Positions 8,861 to 19,805 of a stretch of DNA of 56,562 nucleotides are shown here, in pieces. The DNA lies in the NCBI RefSeq assembly GCF_001814775.1, contig NZ_KV817803.1:93659-150220 (forward strand). The letters are read 5' to 3'. Numbering within the stretch: position 1 is the stretch's first letter; every line of letters begins with the position of its first letter. A program made the translations under genes and the position numbers. The notes beneath the pieces are model-generated. The model saw only the letters and a list, made by a program, of their open reading frames with translations, did no database searches and was not told where the DNA came from. The DNA comes from Streptococcus sp. HMSC067H01 (lineage in GTDB: Bacteria; Bacillota; Bacilli; Lactobacillales; Streptococcaceae).

Positions 8861-9988
8861 TTATTTCCAAGCACCGCTGCCATCTACATAGTAGCCGTCT
8901 GGTGTGTATGTATTGCGAAGCATTTTACCAGATGAAGCCAGATAGTACCACTTACCATTGTCCTTGACCCAGCCTGTTGCCATTGAACCTGAATCTTTTA
9001 GGTAATACCATTCCCCCTGATCCTTGACCCAGCCTGTCGCCATTGAACCTGACTTGTTTAGGTAATACCAAGTGCCACCATCTTTAAGCCAGCCTGTTGC
9101 CATAGAACCTGAATCTTTCAGGTAATACCAAGACCCATTATCATATAACCAATCAGCTGAAATCATGGCTCCTGATGACTTAAAGGCATACCAACTGTCA
9201 CCTTGATAGAGCCATGTTTGATTAAACATAACTCCTTCATCATCCATAAAGTACCAAGTTCCATTATCCTTAACCCAAGCATTTTGAACTAATTGACCTT
9301 GTTTTTGATAATACCAGTTCTGATGTGATTTTAACCAGCTTTCTGCTTTTACAATTGGATAAAGTTCTCTGAATGCTCCTCCCCCCTTATAGTAATGACT
9401 GATAGATTCTGGTTTTGTAAGTTTTAACTCACCATTGTCATAGTCTTCCCAAGCATAGACTTTTTGACCATTGACAGTTTCTGGTAAGGTAGCTGTGTAG
9501 GTCTTGGTTTGATAGTCCCATTTAGTATCAAGGTAGGTGTATTGATCATTTGATTCTTTAATATGGTAGTAGCCACTCTTTCCGCCATTATATACGTCAT
9601 CTACCACTTTAGTGGACCAGGTCTTTACTTCATTTCCGCTCTTAGCTTCTACTACAATATCTCCACGGTATCCATAAGGTACATAGAAATTCAGGTAACG
9701 CCCCTCTGAACCTACCATAGACTTGTCCTTTTCTTGACCTAGGAAATTGACTGTCTGATCCTGACCATTTAAAGTAACTTTCCACTCGATTTTCTCGTTT
9801 TTTGGCAAATCCAAGACTTTAATATCTACTTCATGGCCATTATTAAATCGGAGAATTTTGCCATCTTGATACCAAACGCCACCCTTGATAACCCATTCTT
9901 CTTCCAATTCGAAGGCCTTTCCTGAATGAGGGAAAGCTAATAAAGCTAGACCTGCTAAAGACAAACTAAATAGTGTGATTTTTTTCAT
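8861..9988 (-). CDS. Choline-binding surface protein with novel-looking N-terminal domain
   Basis: 375-aa secreted protein. A signal peptide (residues 1-25, cleavage near GKAFE) is followed by an all-beta N-terminal region of about 190 residues that I do not recognise. From about 205 to the end come roughly eight choline-binding repeats of the form WY..GsW YYLKDSGSMATGW, ending DGYYVDGSGAWK. The repeats should hold the protein non-covalently on phosphocholine of teichoic acid. No LPXTG motif or known catalytic domain (amidase, lysozyme, protease) is visible. It is a single gene with a strong promoter and AGGAGG ribosome binding site. The host of such proteins must decorate its wall with choline. 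Confidence 0.88.
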   Translation of the reverse strand: MKKITLFSLSLAGLALLAFPHSGKAFELEEEWVIKGGVWYQDGKILRFNNGHEVDIKVLDLPKNEKIEWKVTLNGQDQTVNFLGQEKDKSMVGSEGRYLNFYVPYGYRGDIVVEAKSGNEVKTWSTKVVDDVYNGGKSGYYHIKESNDQYTYLDTKWDYQTKTYTATLPETVNGQKVYAWEDYDNGELKLTKPESISHYYKGGGAFRELYPIVKAESWLKSHQNWYYQKQGQLVQNAWVKDNGTWYFMDDEGVMFNQTWLYQGDSWYAFKSSGAMISADWLYDNGSWYYLKDSGSMATGWLKDGGTWYYLNKSGSMATGWVKDQGEWYYLKDSGSMATGWVKDNGKWYYLASSGKMLRNTYTPDGYYVDGSGAWK

Positions 9989-10014
9989 GGGATTTCCTCC
10001 TGTTTTTTATGTTA

Positions 10015-10043
10015 ATTATATCACTATGTTGTTTTTTTGACAA
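10015..10043 (-). promoter_or_regulatory. Promoter of choline-binding protein gene
   Basis: On the minus strand TTGTCA, a 17-nt spacer and TATAAT, with TG one base before the -10, form a near-consensus sigma-A promoter 27 nt upstream of the ATG. Confidence 0.75.
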
Positions 10044-10062
10044 AAGATATCTAAATTTATAT

Positions 10063-10094
10063 AGGAAAAACCTCTGAGATTGTTCTCAAAGGTT
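10063..10094 (-). terminator. Terminator after pyrG
   Basis: On the minus strand AACCTTTGAGA and TCTCAGAGGTT form an 11-bp stem with an ACAA loop, followed by TTT. Confidence 0.8.
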
Positions 10095-10103
10095 CTGATT
10101 TTG

Positions 10104-11723
<1,620 letters not shown>

Positions 11724-11734
11724 CTAAAATTCAC

Positions 11735-11776
11735 AAGGTCTTGTTCACTAACAGGGGATTGAGAAAACAAGACCTT
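11735..11776 (-). other. Hairpin just upstream of pyrG
   Basis: AAGGTCTTGTT and AACAAGACCTT form an 11-bp perfect stem around 20 nt, about 23 nt before the pyrG ATG on the minus strand. There is no T run after it, so it is not an ordinary terminator. It could be an mRNA-stabilising or processing element in the pyrG leader. Confidence 0.55.
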
Positions 11777-11812
11777 CATCGACAACTACAATCCAGTATG
11801 ATAATTTTCCTG

Positions 11813-11848
11813 GAAAAACAAAAATAGCTCCCTAAAAACTAGGAAGCT
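11813..11848 (-). terminator. pyrG leader attenuator terminator
   Basis: On the minus strand AGCTTCCTA and TAGGGAGCT pair over 9 bp (one G-U) around a 5-nt loop, followed by ATTTTTGTTTTT. It lies inside the transcribed pyrG leader, about 20 nt after the GGGC start and 100 nt before the coding region. That is the position of the pyrG attenuator known from B. subtilis and Lactococcus. Confidence 0.8.
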
Positions 11849-11866
11849 CCGACCTCAAAAAGAGGT

Positions 11867-11906
11867 GCCCGAACAATATCTTACCTCAAAATGAACCATT
11901 TGTCAA
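11867..11906 (-). promoter_or_regulatory. pyrG promoter with GGGC initiation site
   Basis: On the minus strand TTGACA (11906-11901), a 17-nt spacer, TAAGAT (11883-11878), 7 nt, then GGGCACCTC starting at 11870. In Gram-positive pyrG genes, low CTP makes RNA polymerase add extra G residues at a GGGC start. The poly-G 5' end then pairs with a pyrimidine-rich strand and blocks the leader terminator. Here ACCTCTTTTT and GCTTCC are available pairing partners. Confidence 0.75.
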
Positions 11907-11964
11907 ATAGAACAAATCGTTGACTTGGCGCATTCCAGCTTACAAAACTAATTCAGACTAATAC

Positions 11965-12010
11965 AAAAAAGCTGGACTAGGAAATCGAGACTTGATAGAC
12001 CGATTCCAGC
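11965..12010 (-). terminator. Terminator after rpoE
   Basis: On the minus strand GCTGGA ... ATCG ... CGAT ... TCCAGC forms an interrupted stem-loop followed by TTTTTT, directly after the rpoE stop. Confidence 0.75.
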
Positions 12011-12028
12011 TCCAACTCCTTTTTATTT

Positions 12029-12604
12029 TTATTCTTCCTCTTCTTCAGAGTCTTCGTCGTCTTCTTCATTAAGATCGACTTCTTCATCTAGATCATCTGG
12101 TGCGATTTCGTTGATTTCAGCATCATAGGCTTCAACCTCATTCTTCTCATCATCTGGATTTTCATCGTCATAAGAAAGGGCTGGATCTTCTTCATAAGCA
12201 TCCTCATCTTCAGGATCATCTGCATCATAATCAATGGCATCTGCATCTCCGTCCATGAAGGCATTAACACGTTTTTTCTTAGGTTTAGGTGCGACCTCTT
12301 CATCGTCACTTTCTTCAAGAGCAATGATTTCCTCATCGATTTCGTCCACTCCATACCATGAACGAAGACCCCATTTATTATCTCCAAGAGAGATAAAGCT
12401 TCCGTCAAAGTTCAACTCTGTATAGAACAAAGGCAAAGCTTCACGAATATCGCTGTTAGAGGTACCGAGATAGTTTTGGATTTCATTCACTAAATCACTA
12501 AAATGCATCTCATTATCACGACCACGAAGTTCTAAGATGGCACGAGCCACCTCAATCATAGATAGTTCACTTTTTTCTTGCCCAGCAAATACTTCTAATT
12601 CCAA
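12029..12604 (-). CDS. rpoE: RNA polymerase delta subunit
   Basis: Firmicute-specific RNA polymerase accessory subunit that aids core recycling and reduces non-specific binding. The N-terminal HARE-HTH domain spans about 1-90 ([25 protein letters not shown]). The C-terminal half is almost entirely Asp/Glu ([18 protein letters not shown] and an EEEEE tail), the polyanionic tail typical of delta. I chose the TTG at 12604 (protein [11 protein letters not shown]), which is preceded by GAGGAG. A TTG start and this N-terminus agree with pneumococcal RpoE as I recall it. A longer reading frame starts at 12619 but overlaps the ribosome binding site. The length is 191 aa. Confidence 0.93.
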   Translation of the reverse strand: MELEVFAGQEKSELSMIEVARAILELRGRDNEMHFSDLVNEIQNYLGTSNSDIREALPLFYTELNFDGSFISLGDNKWGLRSWYGVDEIDEEIIALEESDDEEVAPKPKKKRVNAFMDGDADAIDYDADDPEDEDAYEEDPALSYDDENPDDEKNEVEAYDAEINEIAPDDLDEEVDLNEEDDEDSEEEEE

Positions 12605-12740
12605 AGCGTTTCTCCTCAATTATTACTACTATTGCCAGAGTGAATAAACTCTGATCTCATTTTATCATGTACTCTTTATTGTACGATAATTTTGCCTAAT
12701 AGTCAAAGGTTTAGAAGAAATAAATGTGAAATATTTCAGC

Positions 12741-12775
12741 TAATTGAAAGACCTGAGAGATACACTCACAGGTCC
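12741..12775 (-). terminator. Terminator after ABC permease gene
   Basis: On the minus strand GGACCTGTGAG and CTCTCAGGTC pair with one mismatch, followed by TTTCAATT, 7 nt after the permease stop. Confidence 0.65.
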
Positions 12776-12781
12776 AATAAT

Positions 12782-13981
12782 TTATTTGTAACTTAAAGCT
12801 CGTTTAAAGGTTTTCCAGATACCTAAATCATCTGTTTGAAGGACCAGACTAGCATACATCCGTCCGATAAAGATGGTTGCAGTCACCGCAAAAGCAATCG
12901 TAATCATAAGTGAAATCCAAGCTTCCAAACCATTTGCATAGCCATTGATAGCTCTAAAAGGCATAAAGAAGGTCGAAATGAAAGGAATATAAGAACCGAT
13001 TTTCAAAATCAAATTGTCTCCTGCAGCGCCTAGGGCAGTAACGCCTACAAAACCAGCTATTATCAAAATCATCAACGGAGATAAGGCCTTTCCTGCATCT
13101 TCAGGACGGGAAACCATAGAACCTAAGAAGGCAGCCAAGACCACATACATAAAGAGACTGACTAAGACAAATAACAAGGTATTGATCGAAAAGGCTTCTC
13201 CCAAGTGATTCAGAATACCTGAATTAGCCAAGATAGGCATATCCTTAAAGAATAAGATAGCTCCGAGTCCACCTACAACATAAATCCCAATATGACTTAA
13301 AATGACTAGGAGCAGGGCAATCATGCGGGCGTAGAAGTAATGGCTGGCACGAATACTGGAGAAGACCACTTCCATGATTTTGGTCCCTTTCTCGCTGGCT
13401 ACTTCCTGAGCAGTAACACTAGCATAAGTGATTAAGATCATATAAAGGAAGAATCCCAGTCCTGCAGCCGCAAAGGTTTGGACCATCTTTTTATTTTCCT
13501 TGGCTTCATCAATTTTCTCTGTAAATTGAACCGTTTGAGCCAAGCGTTTTTCCTGTTCCTGAGACAAATTTGCTTCTGAACGGTTGAGTTGGGACTGGAG
13601 TTCATTCAACTTAGCGGTCACTGCTAATTTAATTCCACTCTCTAGTGAAGTTTCACCATGATAGACTGCCTTAAGGACACTATCTTCTTGGTCAATCATC
13701 AGATAGCCCTTGATTTTCTCATCCTTGATAGCAGCTTGGGCACTGGCTTCGTCCTGATAATCAAAATTAAGACCATTGGCTGTTTTAAGACCTTCTGTAA
13801 CAGTTGGAACCGAGCTAATCACTGCAACTTTATCATTTTGTGCCAAAGACGTTCCTTGAAGATAACCAATTCCTCCAGACAGACCTAAAAAGAGGAAAGG
13901 TGAAATCACCATAAAGAAGAAACTCCACGACTTAACATGTCGTAAATAAGTTTCTTTGATTACAACCCACATATTTCTCAT
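12782..13981 (-). CDS. ABC-2 type exporter permease (NatB-like)
   Basis: 399-aa membrane protein with one N-terminal membrane segment (about 17-40) and a large extracytoplasmic region of about 120 residues. Five or so C-terminal membrane segments follow, including AAAGLGFFLYMILITYASVTAQEVASEKGTK. That last motif, with its conserved EVASEKGTKIMEVVFSS stretch, is typical of the NatB/YhaP ABC-2 permease family. It pairs with the ATPase gene immediately upstream (4-nt overlap). NatAB in B. subtilis exports sodium. Others in the family export drugs or peptides. The substrate here is unknown. Confidence 0.88.
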   Translation of the reverse strand: MRNMWVVIKETYLRHVKSWSFFFMVISPFLFLGLSGGIGYLQGTSLAQNDKVAVISSVPTVTEGLKTANGLNFDYQDEASAQAAIKDEKIKGYLMIDQEDSVLKAVYHGETSLESGIKLAVTAKLNELQSQLNRSEANLSQEQEKRLAQTVQFTEKIDEAKENKKMVQTFAAAGLGFFLYMILITYASVTAQEVASEKGTKIMEVVFSSIRASHYFYARMIALLLVILSHIGIYVVGGLGAILFFKDMPILANSGILNHLGEAFSINTLLFVLVSLFMYVVLAAFLGSMVSRPEDAGKALSPLMILIIAGFVGVTALGAAGDNLILKIGSYIPFISTFFMPFRAINGYANGLEAWISLMITIAFAVTATIFIGRMYASLVLQTDDLGIWKTFKRALSYK

Positions 13982-14874
13982 ACTTCCACCCCTGATTCTA
14001 GTTTAAAGATTTCATCGATTGTCGGCGCTTGTTGGTCAAAGGTTGCGATATATTTCCCCTGAGTCAAGATTGGGAAGAGTTCCCTACCAGCACTTTCATC
14101 ATCCAAGATCAACTTCCAACTACCTTGCTTGGTCAAGCTAACCTGTTTGACATGAGGAAGACTCTCCAGTTCTTCCTTGCTTCGTTCACTTGAAACAAAA
14201 AGTCGTGTTTTCCCGTATTGATTGCGGACTTCTTGGACAGGTCCATGCAAGACCACACGCCCATCACGAATCATGAGGATATCATCACAGAGTTCCTCGA
14301 CATTGGTCATGACGTGATCAGAAAAGATAATGGTCGCGCCACGTTCTTTTTCTTTTAGGATAACCTGCTTAAGGAGTTCGGTATTGACTGGATCCAAGCC
14401 ACTAAAAGGCTCATCTAGGATAATCAAGTCGGGTTCATGAATCAGAGTAATAATCAATTGAATCTTCTGTTGATTTCCTTTTGAGAGACTCTTGATCTTA
14501 TCCGTCAGTTTTCCCTTGACTTCCAGTTTTTCCATCCATTGAGGGAGTTTTTCTTTGATTTCCTTGGTGTCCATGCCTTTTAGGGTCGCCAAGTAACGAA
14601 CTTGTTCAAGGACTGTCAATTTAGGCATAAGACTACGTTCTTCAGGGAGATAACCAATGCGAGCATAGGTCTCCTGACGAATATCTTGACCATCAAGCTC
14701 AATCTCCCCTTGATAGTCTAAAAATTTCAAAATACTGTGAAAAATAGTGGTTTTCCCAGCTCCATTTTTCCCAACCAGCCCCAAAATACGCCCTGGTCGT
14801 GCTTGAAAGTCAACACCAAACAAAACTTGCTTAGGCCCAAAACTTTTCTCTAGATTCCTTACTTCGAGCATCAT
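13978..14874 (-). CDS. ABC exporter ATP-binding protein (NatA-like)
   Basis: 298-aa cytoplasmic ATPase. Walker A is GLVGKNGAGKTT near 33-44, the signature is LSKGNQQKIQLI near 133, and Walker B is LIILDEPFSGLDP near 153. The signature carries SKGNQQ in place of SGGQQ, common in NatA/YhaQ-type subunits. A C-terminal extension after residue 215 is also typical of this class. It forms an exporter with the overlapping permease. A near-consensus promoter and GGAGG ribosome binding site precede it. The start may be the second of two adjacent Met codons. Confidence 0.92.
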   Translation of the reverse strand: MMLEVRNLEKSFGPKQVLFGVDFQARPGRILGLVGKNGAGKTTIFHSILKFLDYQGEIELDGQDIRQETYARIGYLPEERSLMPKLTVLEQVRYLATLKGMDTKEIKEKLPQWMEKLEVKGKLTDKIKSLSKGNQQKIQLIITLIHEPDLIILDEPFSGLDPVNTELLKQVILKEKERGATIIFSDHVMTNVEELCDDILMIRDGRVVLHGPVQEVRNQYGKTRLFVSSERSKEELESLPHVKQVSLTKQGSWKLILDDESAGRELFPILTQGKYIATFDQQAPTIDEIFKLESGVEV

Positions 14875-14898
14875 CCACCTCCGAAATTTATTGCACTC

Positions 14899-14927
14899 AT
14901 TATACTCCTTTTTGATAACTTTTACAA
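14899..14927 (-). promoter_or_regulatory. Promoter of ABC exporter operon
   Basis: On the minus strand TTGTAA, 17 nt, TATAAT, located 25 nt upstream of the ATPase start. Confidence 0.7.
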
Positions 14928-15148
14928 TGATTTATGTACATTTTTAAATCTTTGTTTTTAAAAGGATATTTACTGAATTGGTATTTTATTGGCTCTTCGC
15001 CAAGTATTTTATCCCCAGATTTTAAGTGATAAATTTATTATACTCATTTCTTGATAAATCCGTTGGCTATGTCCTCAAATGTTCATTTTCAGTCCTGAAT
15101 TGTGACTAGCAATCTTCATCATCCTGCCTAGCTTATCGTGCTATTTTA
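14928..15148. other. Non-coding divergent intergenic stretch
   Basis: The gap between the divergent ABC and hydrolase genes is 322 nt. Beyond the two promoters I see only AT-rich DNA and one perfect small hairpin, TTGGC-TCTTC-GCCAA (14989-15003). No coding potential or recognised repeat is visible. Confidence 0.4.
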
Positions 15149-15157
15149 TGGTATATT
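15149..15157 (+). promoter_or_regulatory. Probable hydrolase promoter
   Basis: TGGTATATT is an extended -10-like sequence about 40 nt before the ATG at 15197. It is weaker than the others in the window. Confidence 0.4.
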
Positions 15158-15196
15158 TTTGATAGACTATAGATTATCATAGGCAAGGAATCTGAT

Positions 15197-16102
15197 ATGA
15201 AAAAAAGACTTAAACTCGAACCAAACAACAATAACTTAATCATTTGGGAAGCTGAACAGCCAAAAGCCGTTCTTCAGCTTGTACATGGAATGGTAGAGTA
15301 CGTGGAACGATATGAAGAATTTGCTCTAGCCATGAATAAAGAAGGCTTTACGGTTATCGGCCATGATCAGCTTGGCCATGGTCATACTGCTCAAAATCCA
15401 AGTCAACTCGGAGTCTTTCCTGAATCTCCCGAGGAACTCATCGATGATATTGAAAGAGTGACCTCCTTCATTCAAGAAAGCTATCCAGAACTTCCAATCG
15501 TCCTTCTAGGGCATTCTATGGGTTCTCTTATGTGTCGCTATTATGTAGCTAAACGAAAACCACCTATCAATGCCTTGATTATCATGGCGACTGGTCAACA
15601 ACCTCAGTTTCTAACTCGATTTGCTCTCATCCTAACAGAATGCATCCGACTTATAAAAGGGAATAAACACCGTAGTAAACTCCTGACCTATCTATCAACT
15701 GATAGTTTTAACCGTAGTATTAAGAATCCTAAAACATCTGTCGATTGGCTCTCAAAAAATGAGGAATCCAATCAAGCTTATCTGAAGGATCCATTCTGTC
15801 AATTCATACCTACGATTCCTATGTACAGATCTATTTTTTACTTTTCTAACCAAGTAGCTAGTAAACAAGTGATTGATGAGATCCCAGCTCAACTTCCTAT
15901 TCTCGTTATTTCGGGACAAGAAGACCCTCTAGGTGAAAATGGTAAAGGTATCGAAAGATTTGTAAAACTCCTAAAGGCTTCACATTCGAAAGTAAGCCTC
16001 CGATTAGTTGAAGAGGTTCGTCACGAAATTCTAAACGAGAATAATCGAAACGATACCTATCACTTCATAGCTGATTGGATGACAAAAAATACCGATGTCT
16101 GA
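15197..16102 (+). CDS. Alpha/beta hydrolase, monoacylglycerol lipase/lysophospholipase-like
   Basis: 301-aa cytoplasmic serine hydrolase of the Hydrolase_4 family. It has HGMVEYVERYEEFA (oxyanion-hole HG motif near 31), the nucleophile elbow GHSMGSL with Ser near 108, an acidic residue in ISGQEDPLG near 240 and the catalytic His in EVRHEILNE near 275. Lip and length match bacterial monoacylglycerol lipases. The true substrate (lysophospholipid, monoacylglycerol or other ester) cannot be read from sequence. It is a single gene followed by its own terminator. Confidence 0.88.
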   Translation: MKKRLKLEPNNNNLIIWEAEQPKAVLQLVHGMVEYVERYEEFALAMNKEGFTVIGHDQLGHGHTAQNPSQLGVFPESPEELIDDIERVTSFIQESYPELPIVLLGHSMGSLMCRYYVAKRKPPINALIIMATGQQPQFLTRFALILTECIRLIKGNKHRSKLLTYLSTDSFNRSIKNPKTSVDWLSKNEESNQAYLKDPFCQFIPTIPMYRSIFYFSNQVASKQVIDEIPAQLPILVISGQEDPLGENGKGIERFVKLLKASHSKVSLRLVEEVRHEILNENNRNDTYHFIADWMTKNTDV

Positions 16103-16152
16103 TCATCTTGTAACAGTATTAAAAAGGAGTTGTTTCCCCGTCAATTTAATTC

Positions 16153-16182
16153 AATCATCAGGCTAAAGCTTGATGATTTTTT
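16153..16182 (+). terminator. Terminator after hydrolase gene
   Basis: AATCATCA and TGATGATT pair, extended by GCT/AGC, and are followed by TTTTTT on the plus strand. Confidence 0.8.
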
Positions 16183-16186
16183 CTAC

Positions 16187-16213
16187 TAAAAAATCCATCC
16201 CTAGGGATGGATT
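16187..16213 (-). terminator. Terminator after pheT
   Basis: AATCCATCC and GGATGGATT form a perfect 9-bp stem. The minus strand then runs into TTTTTT, 9 nt after the pheT stop. Confidence 0.85.
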
Positions 16214-16221
16214 GAAAATTT

Positions 16222-18627
16222 TTAACGCACTTCTGCATTCACTTTTTCTTCGAGTGATGCTTGGATTTTTTCCATGTAGCGTGCGACTTCTTCGTCGGTC
16301 AAGCTATCTTCTGGATTTTGGAAGGTCAAGCTATAGGCCATTGACTTCATACCAAGTCCTAGTTTTTCACCTGAGAAGACGTCAAAGAGTTTGATGTCTG
16401 TCAAACGTTTCACGCCAGCAGCTTGGATGGCATCAACTACATTTTGGTGAGTGATTTCTGCTTTCAAGAGGAGAGCAATATCACGGCTGACTGCTGGGAA
16501 TTTAGTAATTTCCTCAAATGGAGCGGCTGGTTGAAGAGCTGTCTCAATAGCTGAAAGGTTGAGCTCTGCTACATAAGTTTCTGGAATATCATAAGCCTTA
16601 GCCGTAACAGGGTGTACTTGACCGAGGAAACCAAGGACTTGGTCACCAAGTGAAATCAAGGCTGTACGTCCTGGGTGGAGACTAGCGATTTCAGAGGTTG
16701 CTGTATAAGTCACTTCAAGACCCAAGCGGGCAAAGAGAGCTTCCAAAATTCCTTTGGCGTAGAAGAAATCAACTGAAACTGCTGCTGTTTGGAAGTCTTT
16801 TTCAGCGACTAAACCTGTCAAGGCAAAGGCAAAGCTGTTGATTTCATTTGGCAATTCTTCTTTTGGATTACCAGTTTGCTCGAAGACTTTTCCTATCTCA
16901 TAAAGAGCCAAGTTTTTATTCTTACGTGCTACGTTGTAGGCAACTGTATCCAAAATACCTGAAACCATATTTTGACGGAGAACTGAACGATCCACAGTCA
17001 TTGGCCACATCAATTCTGTCAAATGACTTGGCTGAATCGTAAACTCGACCGCTTTTTCAGGAGTTGTAAGAGCGTAGGTGATGATTTCAGTTAATCCTGC
17101 TCCTTCAGCGATAGTACGAACTTGACGACGGAGTTTTTGTGTCGCAGTCAATTCACCAGCGGTACCATCATCTTTTGGAAGACTGGTTGGCAAGCGATCA
17201 TATCCATAGATACGAGCGATTTCTTCAAAGAGGTCAGCCTCGATAGTGATATCCCAACGACGACGTGGTACGCTTACTGTGAAGCTATCTGCATTTCCAG
17301 AAAGACCGAAGCCAAGGCGACGGAAGACATCTTCAACATCAGCAAATGAAAGCTCTGTACCGAGGACACGGTTGACATCAGCAAGAGTTGAAGAAACTTC
17401 CACATCAGAAGTGTCAAGCTCACCTGCTGAAACAATGCCCTTACGCACTGTTGCACCTGCAAGCTCTGCAATCATGCTGGCTGCCGCATCAAGGGCTTCA
17501 TTGACTGTTGCTACATTAATGCCTTTTTCAAAACGAGAAGAAGATTCAGAACGAAGGTTGAGACGACCGCTGGTCTTACGGATAGATTTGCCATTGAAGA
17601 CAGCAGCTTCAAGGACAACACGATTAGATTTTTCAGAGATTTCTGTAGCCTGACCACCCATAACACCTGCAAGAGCAACTGGCTTGTCAGCCACAGTAAT
17701 CACTAAGTCATTTATTTCCAACTCACGTTCTTCACCGTCCAAGGTTACCAATTTTTCACCAGCACGCGCTTCACGCACACGGATCTCGCTTCCTTCAAAG
17801 GTATCCAAGTCAAAGGCATGCATGGGTTGACCAAAGTAAAGCAGGATGTAGTTGGTCACGTCAACGACATTGTTAATCGGACGGATGCCTTCATTCATGA
17901 GAAGGTTTTGCAACCATTGTGGACTTGGTGCGATGGTCACATTGTCCAAGATACGAGCGGCATAATAAGGCGCCTTGTCTGTGTCAATGCTGACAGAAAG
18001 AGCATCGGCTGCAGCTTGGTCTGTTTCTGTTAAACTGAATTTCTTAAAGTTGACTGCCTTGCCACAGATAGCTGCTACTTCGTGCGCTACCCCACGCATA
18101 GAAAGAGCGTCTGCACGGTTAGGGGTGATGGAAAGTTCGATAATTTCATCATCCAAGTCTAGGTAAGAGAAGACTTCGTCTCCAGGAACGGCATCTTGAG
18201 GCAAGATTTGGATGCCATCTGCGAATTCCTTAGGTACAACGGAGTCAGAAATGCCCAATTCACCAAGTGAACAAATCATCCCGAGTGACTCTAAGCCACG
18301 GATTTTCCCTTTTTTGATCTTGTAGTTGTCCGCGATGCGAGCACCTGGAAGAGCTACCATAACCTTGATGCCTGCACGCACATTTGGTGCTCCACAGACG
18401 ATTTGACGGGCTTCTTCTTCACCCACATTGACTTGGCAGACATGCAAGTGTGTTTCTGGCACATCTTCGCAAGACAAGACTTCTCCGACGACAATTTTTG
18501 AGAGACCAGCAGCTGGTGTTTCAACACCTTCTACCTCGATCCCTGTAGTTGACATTTTTTCAGCCAACTCTTGTGAGGACACATCAATGTCCACCAATTC
18601 TTTTAACCATTTGTATGATACTAACAT
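16222..18627 (-). CDS. pheT: Phenylalanyl-tRNA synthetase beta subunit
   Basis: Non-catalytic subunit of the alpha2-beta2 enzyme that charges tRNA-Phe. It holds the editing site and tRNA contacts. In order it has a YtpR-type OB tRNA-binding domain (about 40-150, [21 protein letters not shown]), the B3/B4 editing domain (about 210-385), a B5 domain (about 400-475, [14 protein letters not shown]), a core class II-like domain, and the C-terminal anticodon-binding FDX-ACB domain (about 708-800, [12 protein letters not shown]). The length of 801 aa is normal. It follows pheS after 131 nt with no strong terminator between them and shares its T-box. Confidence 0.97.
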   Translation of the reverse strand: MLVSYKWLKELVDIDVSSQELAEKMSTTGIEVEGVETPAAGLSKIVVGEVLSCEDVPETHLHVCQVNVGEEEARQIVCGAPNVRAGIKVMVALPGARIADNYKIKKGKIRGLESLGMICSLGELGISDSVVPKEFADGIQILPQDAVPGDEVFSYLDLDDEIIELSITPNRADALSMRGVAHEVAAICGKAVNFKKFSLTETDQAAADALSVSIDTDKAPYYAARILDNVTIAPSPQWLQNLLMNEGIRPINNVVDVTNYILLYFGQPMHAFDLDTFEGSEIRVREARAGEKLVTLDGEERELEINDLVITVADKPVALAGVMGGQATEISEKSNRVVLEAAVFNGKSIRKTSGRLNLRSESSSRFEKGINVATVNEALDAAASMIAELAGATVRKGIVSAGELDTSDVEVSSTLADVNRVLGTELSFADVEDVFRRLGFGLSGNADSFTVSVPRRRWDITIEADLFEEIARIYGYDRLPTSLPKDDGTAGELTATQKLRRQVRTIAEGAGLTEIITYALTTPEKAVEFTIQPSHLTELMWPMTVDRSVLRQNMVSGILDTVAYNVARKNKNLALYEIGKVFEQTGNPKEELPNEINSFAFALTGLVAEKDFQTAAVSVDFFYAKGILEALFARLGLEVTYTATSEIASLHPGRTALISLGDQVLGFLGQVHPVTAKAYDIPETYVAELNLSAIETALQPAAPFEEITKFPAVSRDIALLLKAEITHQNVVDAIQAAGVKRLTDIKLFDVFSGEKLGLGMKSMAYSLTFQNPEDSLTDEEVARYMEKIQASLEEKVNAEVR

Positions 18628-18630
18628 AAT

Positions 18631-18661
18631 TCTAATTGTAAGGTCCCAGCAAGCGAGACCT
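18631..18661 (-). other. Hairpin between pheS and pheT
   Basis: On the minus strand AAGGTC and GGACCTT pair around about 10 nt, 30 nt before pheT. No T run follows, so it is unlikely to end transcription. In some relatives an extra gene sits between pheS and pheT. Here the 131-nt gap is empty. Confidence 0.35.
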
Positions 18662-18758
18662 TTTCAATTCCTTTCTTTTTCTTCGAGTCAATCGTTTCAA
18701 TTTCTAGACTATGTGAAAACGAGAACAACTGTTTAGGATTGTGTTTCAGGTTTCAATC

Positions 18759-19805
18759 TTATTTAAACTGTTCTGAGAAGCGGACATCTCCTTGGTAGAA
18801 TCCACGGATATCGTTGATTCCGTAACGGAGCATAGCGACACGCTCTTGTCCAAGACCAAAGGCAAAACCAGAGTAAACAGTTGCATCGATGCCACTCATC
18901 TCAAGGACACGTGGGTGAACCATACCGGCACCCATAATCTCGATCCAACCTGTTTTCTTACATACGTTACAGCCGGCTCCTCCACACTTGAAGCATGAAA
19001 CATCCACTTCAACAGATGGCTCAGTGAATGGGAAGTAAGATGGACGCAAACGAATTTGACGCTCTTCACCAAACATTTTTTGGACAATTAACTGGAGAGT
19101 TCCTTGAAGGTCAGCCATAGAGATGTTTTTCCCAACAACCAAACCTTCGATCTGGTGGAACTGGTGACTGTGGGTTGCATCATCCGTATCACGACGGAAT
19201 ACACGTCCTGGTGAGATCATCTTCAAAGGCCCTTTTGAAAAATCATGGGCATCCATAGCACGAGCCTGAACTGGAGACGTGTGAGTACGAAGCAAGATTT
19301 CTTCTGTGATATAGAAAGTGTCCTGCATATCACGAGCTGGGTGATCCTTTGGAAGGTTCATACGTTCAAAGTTATAGTAGTCTTGTTCTACTTCAAAACC
19401 ATCCACTACTTGGTAACCCATCCCGATGAAGATGTCTTCAATTTCCTCACTAGTTTGTGTGAGGATGTGACGGTGACCAGTCGCAACTGGGCGACCTGGA
19501 AGCGTAACATCGATGCTCTCACTTGCTAGTTGAGCTTCAACTTTCTTTTCTTCCAAGAGCTTAGCTGATTCTTCAAATGCAGCTGTCAAAACATCACGAG
19601 CTTCATTGACGTGTTTTCCGATAATTGGACGCATTTCTGCAGAAACATCCTTCATCCCTTTAAGGATTTCAGTCAATGAACCTTTTTTACCAAGGACAGA
19701 GACGCGCAATTCTTGCAGCTCTTTTTCATTTTCAGCAGAAATCTGCTTTAAGCTAGCTAGCGTTTCTTCACGAAGCGCTTTTAATTGTTCTTCAATAGTT
19801 GACAT
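18759..19805 (-). CDS. pheS: Phenylalanyl-tRNA synthetase alpha subunit
   Basis: Catalytic subunit that adenylates phenylalanine and transfers it to tRNA-Phe. It has an N-terminal coiled-coil arm (about 1-85), class II motif 2 [20 protein letters not shown] near 200, a four-cysteine segment [17 protein letters not shown] near 275, and motif 3 [18 protein letters not shown] near 315. The CxxC pairs are found in many Firmicute PheS proteins. The length is 348 aa. The gene lies behind a T-box leader that should read uncharged tRNA-Phe. Confidence 0.97.
   Translation of the reverse strand: MSTIEEQLKALREETLASLKQISAENEKELQELRVSVLGKKGSLTEILKGMKDVSAEMRPIIGKHVNEARDVLTAAFEESAKLLEEKKVEAQLASESIDVTLPGRPVATGHRHILTQTSEEIEDIFIGMGYQVVDGFEVEQDYYNFERMNLPKDHPARDMQDTFYITEEILLRTHTSPVQARAMDAHDFSKGPLKMISPGRVFRRDTDDATHSHQFHQIEGLVVGKNISMADLQGTLQLIVQKMFGEERQIRLRPSYFPFTEPSVEVDVSCFKCGGAGCNVCKKTGWIEIMGAGMVHPRVLEMSGIDATVYSGFAFGLGQERVAMLRYGINDIRGFYQGDVRFSEQFK

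Noticed and set aside
12088..12408. Met-rich frame inside rpoE
   Set aside because: It is the shifted reading of the GAT/GAA-rich acidic tail of the delta subunit.
17246..17653. 135-aa frame opposite pheT
   Set aside because: Antisense to a fully conserved gene, with no start signals. The composition is that of a reversed coding strand.
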